Program-made: the position numbers and the translations under genes
The notes under the pieces: generated by a model
The model's input: only the letters and a program-made list of their open reading frames with translations
What the model was told of the DNA's origin: nothing
Databases searched by the model: none
Shown: piece after piece, positions 17,301 to 25,448 of the stretch
Position numbering within the stretch: position 1 is the stretch's first letter
Layout: each line of letters starts with the position of its first letter
Source of the DNA: Sanyastnella coralliicola
Lineage (GTDB): Bacteria > Bacteroidota > Bacteroidia > Flavobacteriales_D > Sanyastnellaceae
DNA: 64,000 nucleotides
Direction: 5' to 3'
NCBI RefSeq assembly: GCF_030845195.1
Contig: NZ_CP132543.1
Location: 3,613,501-3,677,500, forward strand

Positions 17301-17911
17301 TGTTTGCCATTATAATCGATCACATAGGCATTCTCAACACAGTAAGCGATCGACTCATCTTTGCGTTGGTAGCGAACTTCTTTGTTTCGAACGCTTCCTT
17401 CTTTGATCAAATCACGAAGGAATTTCGCGCGGTCTTTTTCGTGGACGTACAGTGCATTTCCATTGAGCTTCGCCAACTCAGCTTTTGTGTAACCCATTAA
17501 TTGGCAAAAGGCATCGTTGTACGCTAGAATTTCTCCATCCAAGGTTGTCTCGTAGATACCTGCGACATTGTTCTCAAATACCTTGACAGCATGGCTCCCA
17601 GGGTAAATCATTTGAGGATGATGGAGGCTAATCAAGGCATGCGATTGTTCTCCACAGAACGGAGCAATCGTGACTTGGCCGAAGGTAGATGACTCTTCAA
17701 CCACCCAATTTCCACTGCTCAATTCTTCAGTAGATCGGGTCAGTAAATCTTTGAGTTCTTCAGGAAGTGCATTGTCTTCAGTGTCAACTCCTAGGTTTTG
17801 GAGAAACCAATTTGCGCTATCATTCACGCACACCATGGTATGGTCAGCGGCGCTCACCACTAACTGTGCATCTTGATTACGTTCTACCCACTGAAGGAGT
17901 GCTTTGTTCAC
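14327..17911 (-). CDS. Soluble multi-PAS sensor histidine kinase (HisKA_2/HATPase)
   Basis: 1194 residues with no membrane segment, so it is probably cytoplasmic. Seven clear PAS/PAC modules (about 106-215, 220-340, 345-455, 470-585, 640-760, 765-880, 885-1000) follow a divergent PAS-like N-terminus; a coiled stretch (about 600-640) sits between modules 5 and 6. The C-terminus is a HisKA_2 dimerisation domain with the phospho-acceptor region EVHHRVKNNLQ (His1004/1005) and an ATPase domain with N-box NELVSNALKYAF (about 1109-1120) and DDGIGLP. HisKA_2 kinases often pair with LytTR or atypical regulators, as here. The signals sensed are unknown; no heme or flavin ligand motif was assigned. It contains one exact 13-mer and one 12-of-13 copy. 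Confidence 0.92.
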   Translation of the reverse strand: MNKALLQWVERNQDAQLVVSAADHTMVCVNDSANWFLQNLGVDTEDNALPEELKDLLTRSTEELSSGNWVVEESSTFGQVTIAPFCGEQSHALISLHHPQMIYPGSHAVKVFENNVAGIYETTLDGEILAYNDAFCQLMGYTKAELAKLNGNALYVHEKDRAKFLRDLIKEGSVRNKEVRYQRKDESIAYCVENAYVIDYNGKQSIVGTLVDITQQKRFSDQFEALFYASADAVMLLDGKKVVRANKRACELYGLEKHDLVGLNVFDPKDGLFVLSPSEREYLDIKIDRMRMGEPQRSSVLSKRSDDSQFYAELNLSRLDEINPENIQLVVRDVSERVFYEEALKESEERFKLLSEVAIEGVVFVVDRKVRDCNKQFVELFGYKKQEEILGRDLLDFISESEWRRLEQTLSIRSLNRTEIYTSTRDGRHLILESTGSKIEFQNTDFSVFLFYDITARKRTEQALEQSTERFKSVVENSPNGIMILTDGEIKYVNSSGIKLFNGEDEDDLYGEKFIDFFDHEDAVQIERDLQSVREGEDIELREYKIRRGDEELVLGLKATLSVYDYKPSIQVTLNNVTLRMKLMQETLRAQLAEEINVVLKREIEEHKRTQQKLREAEDFSRNIIESSIDMIIAVDRDNRITEFNQAALQQFGYRLEEIMGESSEDLYRNKADFKRVQKELRSNEAFSGEIQMVSKSGKTFTSLLSASIMKNDEDEAVGFMGVARDITELKKRERELRESEERYRDLFENASDLIFSIDADGRFIYANNAFLEAMESTREELDQMQLKEIVANDAISKCNDLVAAFGGKPLELDFISRSGNIIKVFGDSSIRYNEGQAESIRAIYRDITDLRRHEEVALKEGAKLESIFNSTENMMMWTMDVNGELTSFNQNFIRWTEHDFGASYAMGDNFLEALKGFTNPDSYQGQLKNFEAAVEGKAQQFELPVLNAKNGELWLQVFINPVRIKNELAEVSCLAYDITDRKEIDLKIRNSLKEKEVLLQEVHHRVKNNLQVISSILNLQSSFVDDERTLELLEESQSRIKTMSYIHETLYQTSDFSSIEFTDYISSLARNLILSYSRSDVQVDLETKFDKIFLDLDQAIPCGLIINELVSNALKYAFPDRDKGTLTLNITEKEGKIAMLVADDGIGLPKDFKYEDSDSLGIYLVYALVEQLDAEIKIDSEAGTTFLITFEKR
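14697..14709 (+). repeat. Iterated 13-mer TTCCGCGCTAGCG, copy 4
   Basis: Exact copy in the histidine kinase gene; the coding strand reads Ser-Leu-Ala-Arg-Asn, a third reading frame relative to copies 1-3. Confidence 0.8.
17217..17228 (+). repeat. Iterated motif, 12 of 13 bases (TCCGCGCTAGCG)
   Basis: Matches the 13-mer except for the first base (A instead of T). It lies in the histidine kinase gene, with flanks GCA and TAAA that resemble the other copies. Confidence 0.65.
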
Positions 17912-17916
17912 GTTAC

Positions 17917-19440
17917 CTACTCTTCGAAATCTGCAGGTAATTTAGCACCATTGATCTTTACTTTCTCATCCATCTCATACTTGATGGTAACAATTAAGAT
18001 TCCATCTTCCTCGTAGTAGCGCCAATCGCCGTCTTTAGCGCCACCCTCGTACTTTCCGAAGATCTTCACTTGACCATTGCGATACCACCATCGATGTTTC
18101 CCGATTGGAACACCACTTAGGAATTCACCTTGAAAGTATTTTTTGCCATTATCGTAGGTGTAGAGCCATTCTCCGTTCTTCTCACCATCGATGTATTCGC
18201 CTTCTTCCTTGTGGTCATTGACATGATAAAACCACGGTCCATTCTTATATCCATCGATGTACATTCCCTTGTGGATGATCTCACCGTTGCGATCGTACTC
18301 TACGAATTCGCCGTCTTCTTTTCCTTTTCGGTAGACCTCTTCACGTTGTGTTTCTCCATCTTCGAAGAACCAAGTCCAAGATCCATGAGGCTTCCCTTGT
18401 CGGTAGTTTCCATTCTGTTCTTTCTTTCCACTAGGGAAATAGAATTTCCACTTGCCTTCACGAAGTCCGTCTACATACTCCCCTTCCGCACGGATTTCTC
18501 CCGTTGGGTAGAATAGTTTCCACGGACCCTGGTATCTACCTTCCGCATCCACAATTCCTTCTCCCAATTTGACATTGCCGTCGTACACGTAGCTGGTGAT
18601 GATCTCACCTTCCTTGTTGTACTCACGGAATACCCCTTGCTTGGAATCATCTCGATATGAACCCACAATTTTCAGATGTCCATCTGGGTAGTATTCTTTT
18701 CGAATGTCGAGCATCACTGCCTCATCAGCATCTGTGACAAGCTCTCCACCCAAGTATTTTTCAATGCGATCGAGTCGGCCATTCTTCTTGTAGATCTTAA
18801 AGACTCCATTTTTGACGCCGTTCGTCCAGTATCCTTCTTCTTTCTTTTTCCCGTTCGGAAAGAACTCTACCCAGTATCCGGTTTTCTTGCCTTCGCGATT
18901 GAATCGATTCAACTTTTCAATACTGCGTAGGAAGCCGTTCTCGTAATTGAGGTAAGTGATAATTCGGCCATCTTTCGCGAATTCTTGTCCTTTCCCTTCT
19001 TCTTTGTTGTCAACGAATGTCAAGGTGCGGTAAAGCTCACCGCTTTCGTAGAAGTATTTCGCTTCCCCTTGTTTTTGATTCTGATCCCACGGTGTAATCG
19101 AAATCATATTTCCTTCTTCAGAAAACTCGATTTCTTCGCCTTGCTTCAAATCCTCGCTGTAGTTGATGATGCGCTCGAGCTCACCATTCTCTCGATAGAA
19201 ACTCCAAGAGCCTTCTAGTTTTCCGTTTTTACGATCGCCTTCTGTTTTCAGCAATCCGTTCTCGAAATATGTCTTCCAAGTGCCGGTAGGTAATCCGTCT
19301 TTCATGACCCCCTCGCTCGACAACACTCCATTGGCATAAAAGAATTGAGTGTAGCCTGCATCTGTGGTGTCAATCTGGGCTGAGACTGTCACACAAAAAA
19401 AGAGGATGCTCAGGGAGCTTATCAGAGTTTTCAACTTCAT
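17917..19440 (-). CDS. Secreted MORN/YwqK-repeat protein (first gene of the operon)
   Basis: 507 residues with a signal peptide ending near TVSAQ (about residue 21). The remainder is about 18 repeats of 22-25 residues with the pattern G-x-W-x-x-Y-x-x-x-G-x-x-x-x-x-G-x-Y, for example GTWKTYFENGLLKTEGD and GSWTWFFEDGETQ. These are the antitoxin YwqK/MORN-like repeats common in Bacteroidota. They form an elongated beta-hairpin stack; no enzymatic function is implied and the toxin-antitoxin name of the family should not be taken literally. It is followed after 5 bases by the PAS kinase and so heads the seven-gene run. A weak -7 candidate (TATTTTTG, minus strand, 19703-19710) lies 263 bases upstream. 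Confidence 0.88.
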   Translation of the reverse strand: MKLKTLISSLSILFFCVTVSAQIDTTDAGYTQFFYANGVLSSEGVMKDGLPTGTWKTYFENGLLKTEGDRKNGKLEGSWSFYRENGELERIINYSEDLKQGEEIEFSEEGNMISITPWDQNQKQGEAKYFYESGELYRTLTFVDNKEEGKGQEFAKDGRIITYLNYENGFLRSIEKLNRFNREGKKTGYWVEFFPNGKKKEEGYWTNGVKNGVFKIYKKNGRLDRIEKYLGGELVTDADEAVMLDIRKEYYPDGHLKIVGSYRDDSKQGVFREYNKEGEIITSYVYDGNVKLGEGIVDAEGRYQGPWKLFYPTGEIRAEGEYVDGLREGKWKFYFPSGKKEQNGNYRQGKPHGSWTWFFEDGETQREEVYRKGKEDGEFVEYDRNGEIIHKGMYIDGYKNGPWFYHVNDHKEEGEYIDGEKNGEWLYTYDNGKKYFQGEFLSGVPIGKHRWWYRNGQVKIFGKYEGGAKDGDWRYYEEDGILIVTIKYEMDEKVKINGAKLPADFEE

Positions 19441-19925
19441 TAATAATGAATATCTAATTCTTTAAAAAAGGAATAGATGTTATTATAGGCTTGTTAGTAC
19501 CGTGTAAAATGTAGTCCAAGTTTTCTTGGTTCTGTAATTTGTACACATTCATCGGGATTTACCCACATTCTACTCACAATTTTTCTTCTTGAATACCAAG
19601 GTCATAACGTACATATCAACATTTAGGTGTGTTATTGAATGTGTACAACCAACCTTGTGCATAGCGTTTAATAAATCTTCATTCCTCGTTCATGAATGTG
19701 CGCAAAAATAGTACCGAGACTTTCTGCGATTGTTCATAAGCTTTTATACCTGGAAGAAATTTTCGCATTTCAAACTAAAACTTGTCATGACTAGTTAACA
19801 CCAACTAACATCTACTTAACATTTTGTTGACAACGTCGATATTTTCTTGATATAAGGTCATATGTCTTGACCAGGTTCAATGGTAACCGTGCAAATGTGG
19901 TTACTTTTGAGGCAAAGATTCAGAA
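19441..19925. other. Intergenic region between divergent operons
   Basis: 485 bases, AT-rich, no open frame with coding character and no RNA gene recognised. It must hold the promoter of the MORN-to-barrel operon (candidate TATTTTTG on the minus strand at 19703-19710, without a clear -33 box) and that of rpiB (19902-19909). Several imperfect GTTAACA/CTAACA-like words occur at 19794-19820 but were not assigned to a regulator. The long leader on the minus side would leave room for regulator sites or a small RNA, but none could be shown. Confidence 0.6.
19902..19909 (+). promoter_or_regulatory. -7 promoter element (TACTTTTG) of rpiB
   Basis: Exact TAnnTTTG, 16 bases before the rpiB ATG, giving a predicted leader of about ten bases. 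No good TTG box at the ideal distance was found. Confidence 0.55.
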
Positions 19926-20357
19926 ATGAAAGTAGCAATCGGAGCAGATCACGCCGGATACGAGCGTAAAGATTTCATTAAAGAGGTATTAAGCGCTCTC
20001 GGACACGAGGCAGATGATAAAGGAACGCATTCAGGTGATTCAGTAGATTACCCTGATTTCGCGCACCCAACAGCTGAAGCTGTAGAATCTGGAGATGCTG
20101 AACTCGGTGTATTGATCTGTGGATCTGCCCAAGGTGTGGCCATGACGGCGAACAAACACCAAGGGATTCGTGCAGCTGTGTGCTGGACACCTGAGATTGC
20201 TGCCCTAGCTCGTCAGCATAACAACGCAAACATTTGTTGTATCCCTGCTCGATTTGTTGATGAGGACGTAACCAAGGAGATTATCGAAACTTTCTTCAAG
20301 ACTGATTTTGAAGGAGGAAGACATGATCGTCGAGTAGGAAAAATTGCATGTTCATGA
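19926..20357 (+). CDS. rpiB: Ribose-5-phosphate isomerase B
   Basis: 143 residues, full length for RpiB. Interconverts ribose-5-phosphate and ribulose-5-phosphate in the pentose phosphate pathway. Seen: N-terminal IGADHAGYERKDF with the phosphate and ring-opening residues Asp-His, the segment DYPDFA, the catalytic Cys in LICGSAQGVAMTANK (about residues 66-80), and the C-terminal RHDRRVGKI that closes the active site of the other subunit. Its stop overlaps the start of the M28 peptidase by 4 bases (ATGA). Confidence 0.95.
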   Translation: MKVAIGADHAGYERKDFIKEVLSALGHEADDKGTHSGDSVDYPDFAHPTAEAVESGDAELGVLICGSAQGVAMTANKHQGIRAAVCWTPEIAALARQHNNANICCIPARFVDEDVTKEIIETFFKTDFEGGRHDRRVGKIACS

Positions 20358-21928
20358 GGAAGTTCATTGTAATGGCGCTAGTTCTTCTAGCGATGGGTAC
20401 CAATGCCCAACAGATTGATTCATTGGCAGTTAAGTATGCAGAAACAATCACTGCAGACGAATTGAAGGAGCACCTGATGATCCTGGCAAGCGATGAATAC
20501 GAAGGTCGCGAGACAGGTGAAAAGGGCCAGAAGATGGCAGCGGAATATATTGCTAACTACTTTAAGTCACTAGGAGTTGAGCCTGTGGTGAATGGTAGTT
20601 ACTTCCAAGAGTTCCCATTGAAAACGGAACGCACGAATAAAGGAAGTCTTATGATGGGAGACATCAATCTTTCATTCTATGAAGACTTCTACTTCTTTTC
20701 AGGATTCAGCGCTCAAGAGATTAAAGGTGAAGCCGTATTCGCCGGATACGGAGTAAATGCTGACAACTACAGCGATTACAAAGACATTGACGTCAAAGGA
20801 AAGATCGTATTCGTTCTTCCAGGTGAACCAAAAGATTCAGAAGGAAACTCAATCATTACAGGAAACGACAAAGTTTCTGAGTGGACTACCGATTGGAGAA
20901 TGAAGCGTGACTACGCGATGGAAATGGGTGCAAAAGCACTCATCACATACCGTCCGGGTTACGACCAGTACATTGGTAGAATCAAGTACTGGTTAGAGAA
21001 TCCAGGGATGAGCCTTGACATGGAACGCGAAGAGCGTACTGAAGTACTCCCTATGTTCTTCACCTCTGAGGAGCACTTTGCTGAGTTGATTGCGAACGGT
21101 AAAGGCGGTAAACTAGCGAAGCTTCAGAAGAAGATCATGAAGAAAGGAGTTTCGATTTATAAGGAACTTTCAAAGGAGGTGAGCATTAGCGTACAGCGTG
21201 AGCAACGCAAGTTTACCAGTGAAAATGTACTGTGTTTCATTCCTGGATCGGATCCTGAATTGGCTGATGAAGTAGTGGTGGTAACCTCTCACTATGATCA
21301 CGTTGGAAAGAACGAAACGGAAGTCTTTAACGGAGCTGATGATGATGGCTCAGGTACGGTGACTGTGCTTGAAATTGCTGAAGCATTCATGCAGGCCAAA
21401 AAAGATGGAAACGGACCACGAAGAAGTGTTCTTATCATGACAGTGAGTGGTGAAGAGAAAGGACTCCTTGGAAGTGAGTGGTACTCTGAAAACCCAATTT
21501 TCCCGCTAGAGAATACGGTTTGTGACTTGAACGTAGATATGATCGGACGAGTTGATGAGGCGCATGCTGACAATGAGAACTACATCTACCTTATTGGTTC
21601 TGATAAGTTGAGCACACAGCTGCACGATGCGAGTGAGGCGATGAACTCTACCTACACAAAGTTGGAATTGGATTACACTTACAATGATCCTGACGATCCG
21701 AATCGATTCTACTACCGAAGTGATCACTACAACTTTGCGAAGCATGGTATTCCAGTAATCTTCTACTTCTCAGGGGTGCACGAAGATTACCACCAGCCTA
21801 CGGATACACCTGATAAGATCATGTACGAAAAGACTTCAACGATTGCGAAATTGATCTTCCATACGGCATGGGAGATTGCGAATCGTGATCAACGTCTAGT
21901 GGTAGATGTAGAGAATGATTTTGAGTGA
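20354..21928 (+). CDS. M28 family zinc aminopeptidase with PA domain, exported
   Basis: 524 residues starting at MRKFIVMALVLLAMGTNAQ, a signal peptide; an ATG two codons earlier (20348) is possible, but 20354 gives an ATGA overlap with rpiB. A protease-associated insert (about 115-260) sits within the peptidase. All M28 zinc ligands are visible: SHYDHVG (His), GADDDGSGT (Asp), GEEKGLLGSEW (Glu catalytic base and Glu ligand), DMIGR (Asp) and the C-terminal DYHQPTDT (His). It probably trims N-terminal residues from peptides in the periplasm or outside. The pairing with rpiB looks positional, not metabolic. Confidence 0.93.
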   Translation: MRKFIVMALVLLAMGTNAQQIDSLAVKYAETITADELKEHLMILASDEYEGRETGEKGQKMAAEYIANYFKSLGVEPVVNGSYFQEFPLKTERTNKGSLMMGDINLSFYEDFYFFSGFSAQEIKGEAVFAGYGVNADNYSDYKDIDVKGKIVFVLPGEPKDSEGNSIITGNDKVSEWTTDWRMKRDYAMEMGAKALITYRPGYDQYIGRIKYWLENPGMSLDMEREERTEVLPMFFTSEEHFAELIANGKGGKLAKLQKKIMKKGVSIYKELSKEVSISVQREQRKFTSENVLCFIPGSDPELADEVVVVTSHYDHVGKNETEVFNGADDDGSGTVTVLEIAEAFMQAKKDGNGPRRSVLIMTVSGEEKGLLGSEWYSENPIFPLENTVCDLNVDMIGRVDEAHADNENYIYLIGSDKLSTQLHDASEAMNSTYTKLELDYTYNDPDDPNRFYYRSDHYNFAKHGIPVIFYFSGVHEDYHQPTDTPDKIMYEKTSTIAKLIFHTAWEIANRDQRLVVDVENDFE

Positions 21929-22396
21929 TCAAGAGTTCATGAGTCGGTAGTAGAATACACCACCGATAAGCGAACCAGGTATACTCGTTGCAAACACAAA
22001 AAGCAACGGCAGTTCTGCTGTGAGCCAAGCACTGAGTGAAAGCTCCATGTTCACGGCAAAGAGAATCATGTAGGTCATCCCGGCGAGATTCACCAAAAAT
22101 GCCAACGGAAAGAGTACTCCTTTTAAGATTGGATTCTTGACTGGGGCGAAAACCTTGGTGTTTGGTGAAGTTTCTTCAGAATCTAGCAGGTCTTCATTTG
22201 ATTGACTTTGCTGATGCCGATTCCAAAGTACGGCAACGATAATGCAGTTGAAGGCGTGCATTAAGCCGATTAAATGCTCATTGAGTGTATCAGCACTATC
22301 ATGTGTCATTCCATCGCCAATACCACTAAATCCGACTAGATAGACGAGAAAATATGGGATTGAAAGTGCGAGAAGGAATACACCGAGGTCTTTCAT
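21929..22396 (-). CDS. Small four-helix membrane protein of unknown function
   Basis: 155 residues with four hydrophobic segments at about 5-24, 41-59, 91-112 and 122-150, and a charged loop rich in Ser/Glu/Asp between the second and third. No family is recognised. It overlaps the TlpA-like lipoprotein gene by 4 bases (ATGA) and abuts the M28 gene tail to tail. Coupling to a thioredoxin-fold lipoprotein suggests an envelope role, but nothing specific. Confidence 0.72.
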   Translation of the reverse strand: MKDLGVFLLALSIPYFLVYLVGFSGIGDGMTHDSADTLNEHLIGLMHAFNCIIVAVLWNRHQQSQSNEDLLDSEETSPNTKVFAPVKNPILKGVLFPLAFLVNLAGMTYMILFAVNMELSLSAWLTAELPLLFVFATSIPGSLIGGVFYYRLMNS

Positions 22397-23622
22397 GAAG
22401 TACTTTCTTCCAATAACTCGGAAATGATGCTTTCTGTTGCTTCCTGGTACATTTCGTATTTCACACCAGTTCCAGGACCATAGAAGCCTGTATGGATGTG
22501 ACGAATATTTCCGTCCCCATCAATGAAAAGACTCGTTGGGAATGAGCTGATATTACTTAGCATAGGAAACTTCTCAGCAGCCTTTGATTTGCTAGCCTTT
22601 CCACCAAGGTAAATGGTATAAGGCAACTCCAATTCATCAATGTATTTCTGAAGATGAATCTGGTTGGTAGAGAAGTCATCAGATCGTTCAAAAGCAATCG
22701 GAAGAATCTGTAAGCCTTGATCCGCATAACGTGCATGAAGATCTGCGAAGTAGCGTGATTCATCAAGACAATTCGGACACCAAGAACCGAAGATTTGTAC
22801 GATAGTCACTTTGTTAGCGAAAGTCTCCGCGTTGATTTCCATGAGTTCACCGTCCATATCAATGGCTGTGAATGCAAGTGCTTCATCGCTCACCAATTCT
22901 GTAATCTCAAAAGGATCTCGAAGTTCGGCAGTGTCATCACGAACACCTTCAAATGACTCATGCCAATGTGTTCCACTTTTGAATACCCCGGCGATGCTGT
23001 CTGCTGTATGATCAAATTCAAACCAAAAGACGTGACTTCCATCGAAGCATTGGAGGGTACTTTTTCCATTTACCGTTTCACCGTAGAGGTAGCGATAATC
23101 ACCAGTTTCTGTTTCGAAAGTACCGGTGATTGAACCATCAGAAGTTTTGAATTGACCAAGGGCGCGGTACATATCGTCAGTATTCGGACTGAATGAAACG
23201 TCATAGGTCTGCTCTTCCGTTTCTCCTTTTGTAGCCATCATTTCCTCTTCTGATACACTAGCGTGGAATGGGATCATATAATCTCCCCCACGAGCGGGAT
23301 TGTACCAGTTACCATCAATGGTATTGGTCTCAGAAATGGTTCCAATAAAGTAAGTGTGGTAGACAGGCATTTCGATGTAAATGCTATCTCCGCCGATCAT
23401 CGCAGGGTCGGTAGTAATCTCTTCTTCACCGTTATGAAAAGTAAAGCGGAAAGTACTGTCAATGGATACGTGTTGCTTCAGCATGGTGTCTGGAGCGAGC
23501 TCGTATTCAAAGGCCCAATTACCTGTTGTTAGCGGACTTTTTGGTTCAGATGGTTTCTCATCTGGAGTTACCTGCGAAGTACATCCAGCGATGAGGAGTA
23601 TTAGTAGTAAGTAAAGGCGCAT
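22393..23622 (-). CDS. TlpA-like thioredoxin-domain lipoprotein
   Basis: 409 residues; signal peptide with lipobox LIAGC (Cys14), so lipid-anchored. The N-terminal half (about 30-240) is a beta-rich region of unknown fold. The C-terminal half (about 265-400) is an AhpC/TSA-thioredoxin domain with active site WCPNC and cis-Pro loop SSFPTSLFIDG, as in TlpA/ResA. Expected function: periplasm-facing thiol-disulfide exchange, probably reducing. A 4-base overlap couples it to the four-helix membrane protein, which could be its electron or membrane partner, though it lacks the DsbD-type cysteines. Confidence 0.9.
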   Translation of the reverse strand: MRLYLLLILLIAGCTSQVTPDEKPSEPKSPLTTGNWAFEYELAPDTMLKQHVSIDSTFRFTFHNGEEEITTDPAMIGGDSIYIEMPVYHTYFIGTISETNTIDGNWYNPARGGDYMIPFHASVSEEEMMATKGETEEQTYDVSFSPNTDDMYRALGQFKTSDGSITGTFETETGDYRYLYGETVNGKSTLQCFDGSHVFWFEFDHTADSIAGVFKSGTHWHESFEGVRDDTAELRDPFEITELVSDEALAFTAIDMDGELMEINAETFANKVTIVQIFGSWCPNCLDESRYFADLHARYADQGLQILPIAFERSDDFSTNQIHLQKYIDELELPYTIYLGGKASKSKAAEKFPMLSNISSFPTSLFIDGDGNIRHIHTGFYGPGTGVKYEMYQEATESIISELLEESTS

Positions 23623-23637
23623 TGGGTGAAGATAAGA

Positions 23638-23661
23638 GAAGCCCCCGAATTTGGAGGCTTC
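23638..23661 (-). terminator. Possible weak terminator or attenuator hairpin after the ALDH gene
   Basis: GAAGCC (23638-23643) pairs with GGCTTC (23656-23661), with further C-G pairs inside and a GAATTT loop. On the minus strand only a broken T tract follows. It sits between the dehydrogenase and the TlpA-like gene. Confidence 0.45.
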
Positions 23662-23690
23662 AATGCATATTTTGACGTGGAATGCTAAGA

Positions 23691-25238
23691 TCAGATATCG
23701 AACTTGATACCTTGAGCTAGAGGCAAATCACGGCCATAGTTAATCGTGTTCGTCTGACGACGCATGTACGCTTTCCAGGCATCAGATCCTGACTCGCGTC
23801 CGCCACCAGTTTCTTTCTCACCACCGAATGCACCACCGATTTCAGCACCAGAAGTTCCGATGTTGACGTTGGCGATACCACAGTCAGATCCATTTGCTGA
23901 GAGGAACTGCTCAGCTTCACGGATACTTCCTGTCATGATTGCTGATGAAAGTCCTTGCTTCACACCATTCTGCTTAGCGATAGCATCATCAAGATCAGAG
24001 TAAGACATCACGTAAAGGATAGGAGCGAACGTCTCTTCCTGTACAATGTGGTAGTGGTTCTCTACTTTAGCGATAGCTGGCTTCACGTAACATCCAGACT
24101 CATACCCTGGTCCTTCAAGTACACCGTGATCAGTAATGATCTCACCACCTTCTTTTGTCACTTGTTCAAGTGCACCTAAGTATGCGTTTACGGCATCTTT
24201 ATCGATCAATGGACCAACGTGGTTGCTCTCATCCAATGGATCACCGATACGTAGTTGTCCGTATGCTTTTACCAATGTTTCAGTAACACGATCTACCATT
24301 GAATCATGAACGATGAGACGACGTGTAGAAGTACAACGTTGTCCTGCCGTACCAACAGCACCGAATACCAATGCTGGAATAATCATTTCAAGGTCAGCTT
24401 CAGGAGTAATGATCACAGCGTTGTTACCACCAAGCTCGAGAAGAGACTTTCCAAGACGACCGGCAACTGTTTGTCCAACGATTTTACCCATACGGATAGA
24501 ACCTGTTGCACTGATCAATGGAATGCGTGTATCAGTTGTCATCATTTCACCTACAGTGTAATCTCCGTTCACAAGACAAGAGATACCTTCAGGCAGGTTG
24601 TTTGCTTTCGCAACATCTTCCCAGATGTTCTGACAAGCAACACCACAGATAGGAGCTTTTTCAGATGGCTTCCATACACAAACATCACCAGCGATCCATG
24701 CGATAGCAGTGTTCCAGTTCCAAACGGCAACAGGGAAGTTGAACGCAGAGATGATACCTACAATACCTAGTGGGTGCCATTGCTCGTACATGCGGTGACC
24801 TGGACGCTCAGAGTGCATTGTCAAACCGTACAGCTGACGAGAAAGACCTACAGCGAAGTCACAGATGTCGATCATCTCTTGTACTTCTCCAAGACCTTCT
24901 TGGTAAGACTTACCCATTTCGTAGCTCACCAATGCGCCAAGTGCTTCTTTCTTTTCACGAAGCGCCTCTCCATATTGGCGAACGATTTCACCACGCTTGG
25001 GCGCAGGAATATTTCTCCAGTGTGCGTAAGCTGATGTAGCCGTCGCAATCACTTTTTCGTAATCTTCTTTAGTAGTTGTACTCACCGATGCGATAGCAGA
25101 ACCATCTACTGGTGTGTATGAAGTAATGCTCGGTCCATTTCCGAAGTGATCACTTCCTGTGCTTGTACCGTGATTCTGTTCTTTAATTCCGAGGTCACTC
25201 AGAATTGAACGAATGTCAAGTGCTGTTGTGGTTTCCAT
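23691..25238 (-). CDS. Aldehyde dehydrogenase, ALDH7 (antiquitin) type
   Basis: 515 residues, NAD-dependent aldehyde dehydrogenase. Seen: SAFNFPVAVWNWNTA and WKPSEKAP (cofactor site), ATGSIRMGKIVG, LELGGNNAVI with the general-base Glu, GTAGQRCTSTRRL with the catalytic Cys, and EETFAPILYV. The GTAGQRCTS variant and the C-terminal IGGAFGGEKETGGGRESGSDAWK are typical of the ALDH7 group (alpha-aminoadipic semialdehyde dehydrogenase), which acts in lysine degradation; the substrate here is inferred from family only. A -7 element lies close upstream. It appears monocistronic. Confidence 0.92.
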   Translation of the reverse strand: METTTALDIRSILSDLGIKEQNHGTSTGSDHFGNGPSITSYTPVDGSAIASVSTTTKEDYEKVIATATSAYAHWRNIPAPKRGEIVRQYGEALREKKEALGALVSYEMGKSYQEGLGEVQEMIDICDFAVGLSRQLYGLTMHSERPGHRMYEQWHPLGIVGIISAFNFPVAVWNWNTAIAWIAGDVCVWKPSEKAPICGVACQNIWEDVAKANNLPEGISCLVNGDYTVGEMMTTDTRIPLISATGSIRMGKIVGQTVAGRLGKSLLELGGNNAVIITPEADLEMIIPALVFGAVGTAGQRCTSTRRLIVHDSMVDRVTETLVKAYGQLRIGDPLDESNHVGPLIDKDAVNAYLGALEQVTKEGGEIITDHGVLEGPGYESGCYVKPAIAKVENHYHIVQEETFAPILYVMSYSDLDDAIAKQNGVKQGLSSAIMTGSIREAEQFLSANGSDCGIANVNIGTSGAEIGGAFGGEKETGGGRESGSDAWKAYMRRQTNTINYGRDLPLAQGIKFDI

Positions 25239-25255
25239 TGCGTTTTATTAGGCCA

Positions 25256-25263
25256 CAAAGGTA
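25256..25263 (-). promoter_or_regulatory. -7 promoter element (TACCTTTG) of the ALDH gene
   Basis: Exact TAnnTTTG on the minus strand, 17 bases before the ATG at 25238; a TTC lies 19 bases further upstream as a possible -33 box. Confidence 0.55.
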
Positions 25264-25422
25264 CTACAATGCTAATCAAGGCGAAAATTACGTAAACAAT
25301 TGAAAATCAGTAAACTATCATCACTAACGGAAATGGGGTGATTTTCTTGTTTCTCGAATTATTGATATGCTACCCCTAGCGAAGGGTGAAACAGGCTTAA
25401 AAGGCCTTAAAACGACTCAAAC

Positions 25423-25440
25423 ATGTTCCACGTGGAACAT
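25423..25440. promoter_or_regulatory. parS-like site 1 (perfect 18-base palindrome)
   Basis: ATGTTCCACGTGGAACAT is a perfect palindrome just after the mnmG stop. Its 16-base centre TGTTCCACGTGGAACA differs at one base from the ParB-binding consensus TGTTCCACGTGAAACA. Confidence 0.75.
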
Positions 25441-25448
25441 TTAGGGGG

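Noticed and set aside
17917-19440. A toxin-antitoxin system, because YwqK-type repeats are named as antitoxins.
   Set aside because: No toxin gene is adjacent and the protein is exported; the family name is not evidence of function here.
19441-19925. A structured RNA or riboswitch in the 485-base divergent gap.
   Set aside because: No recognisable conserved fold, no strong hairpins, no terminator.
25239-25448. A replication origin (oriC) near mnmG.
   Set aside because: No cluster of DnaA boxes and no dnaA or dnaN gene is visible; only the parS-like sites suggest origin proximity.
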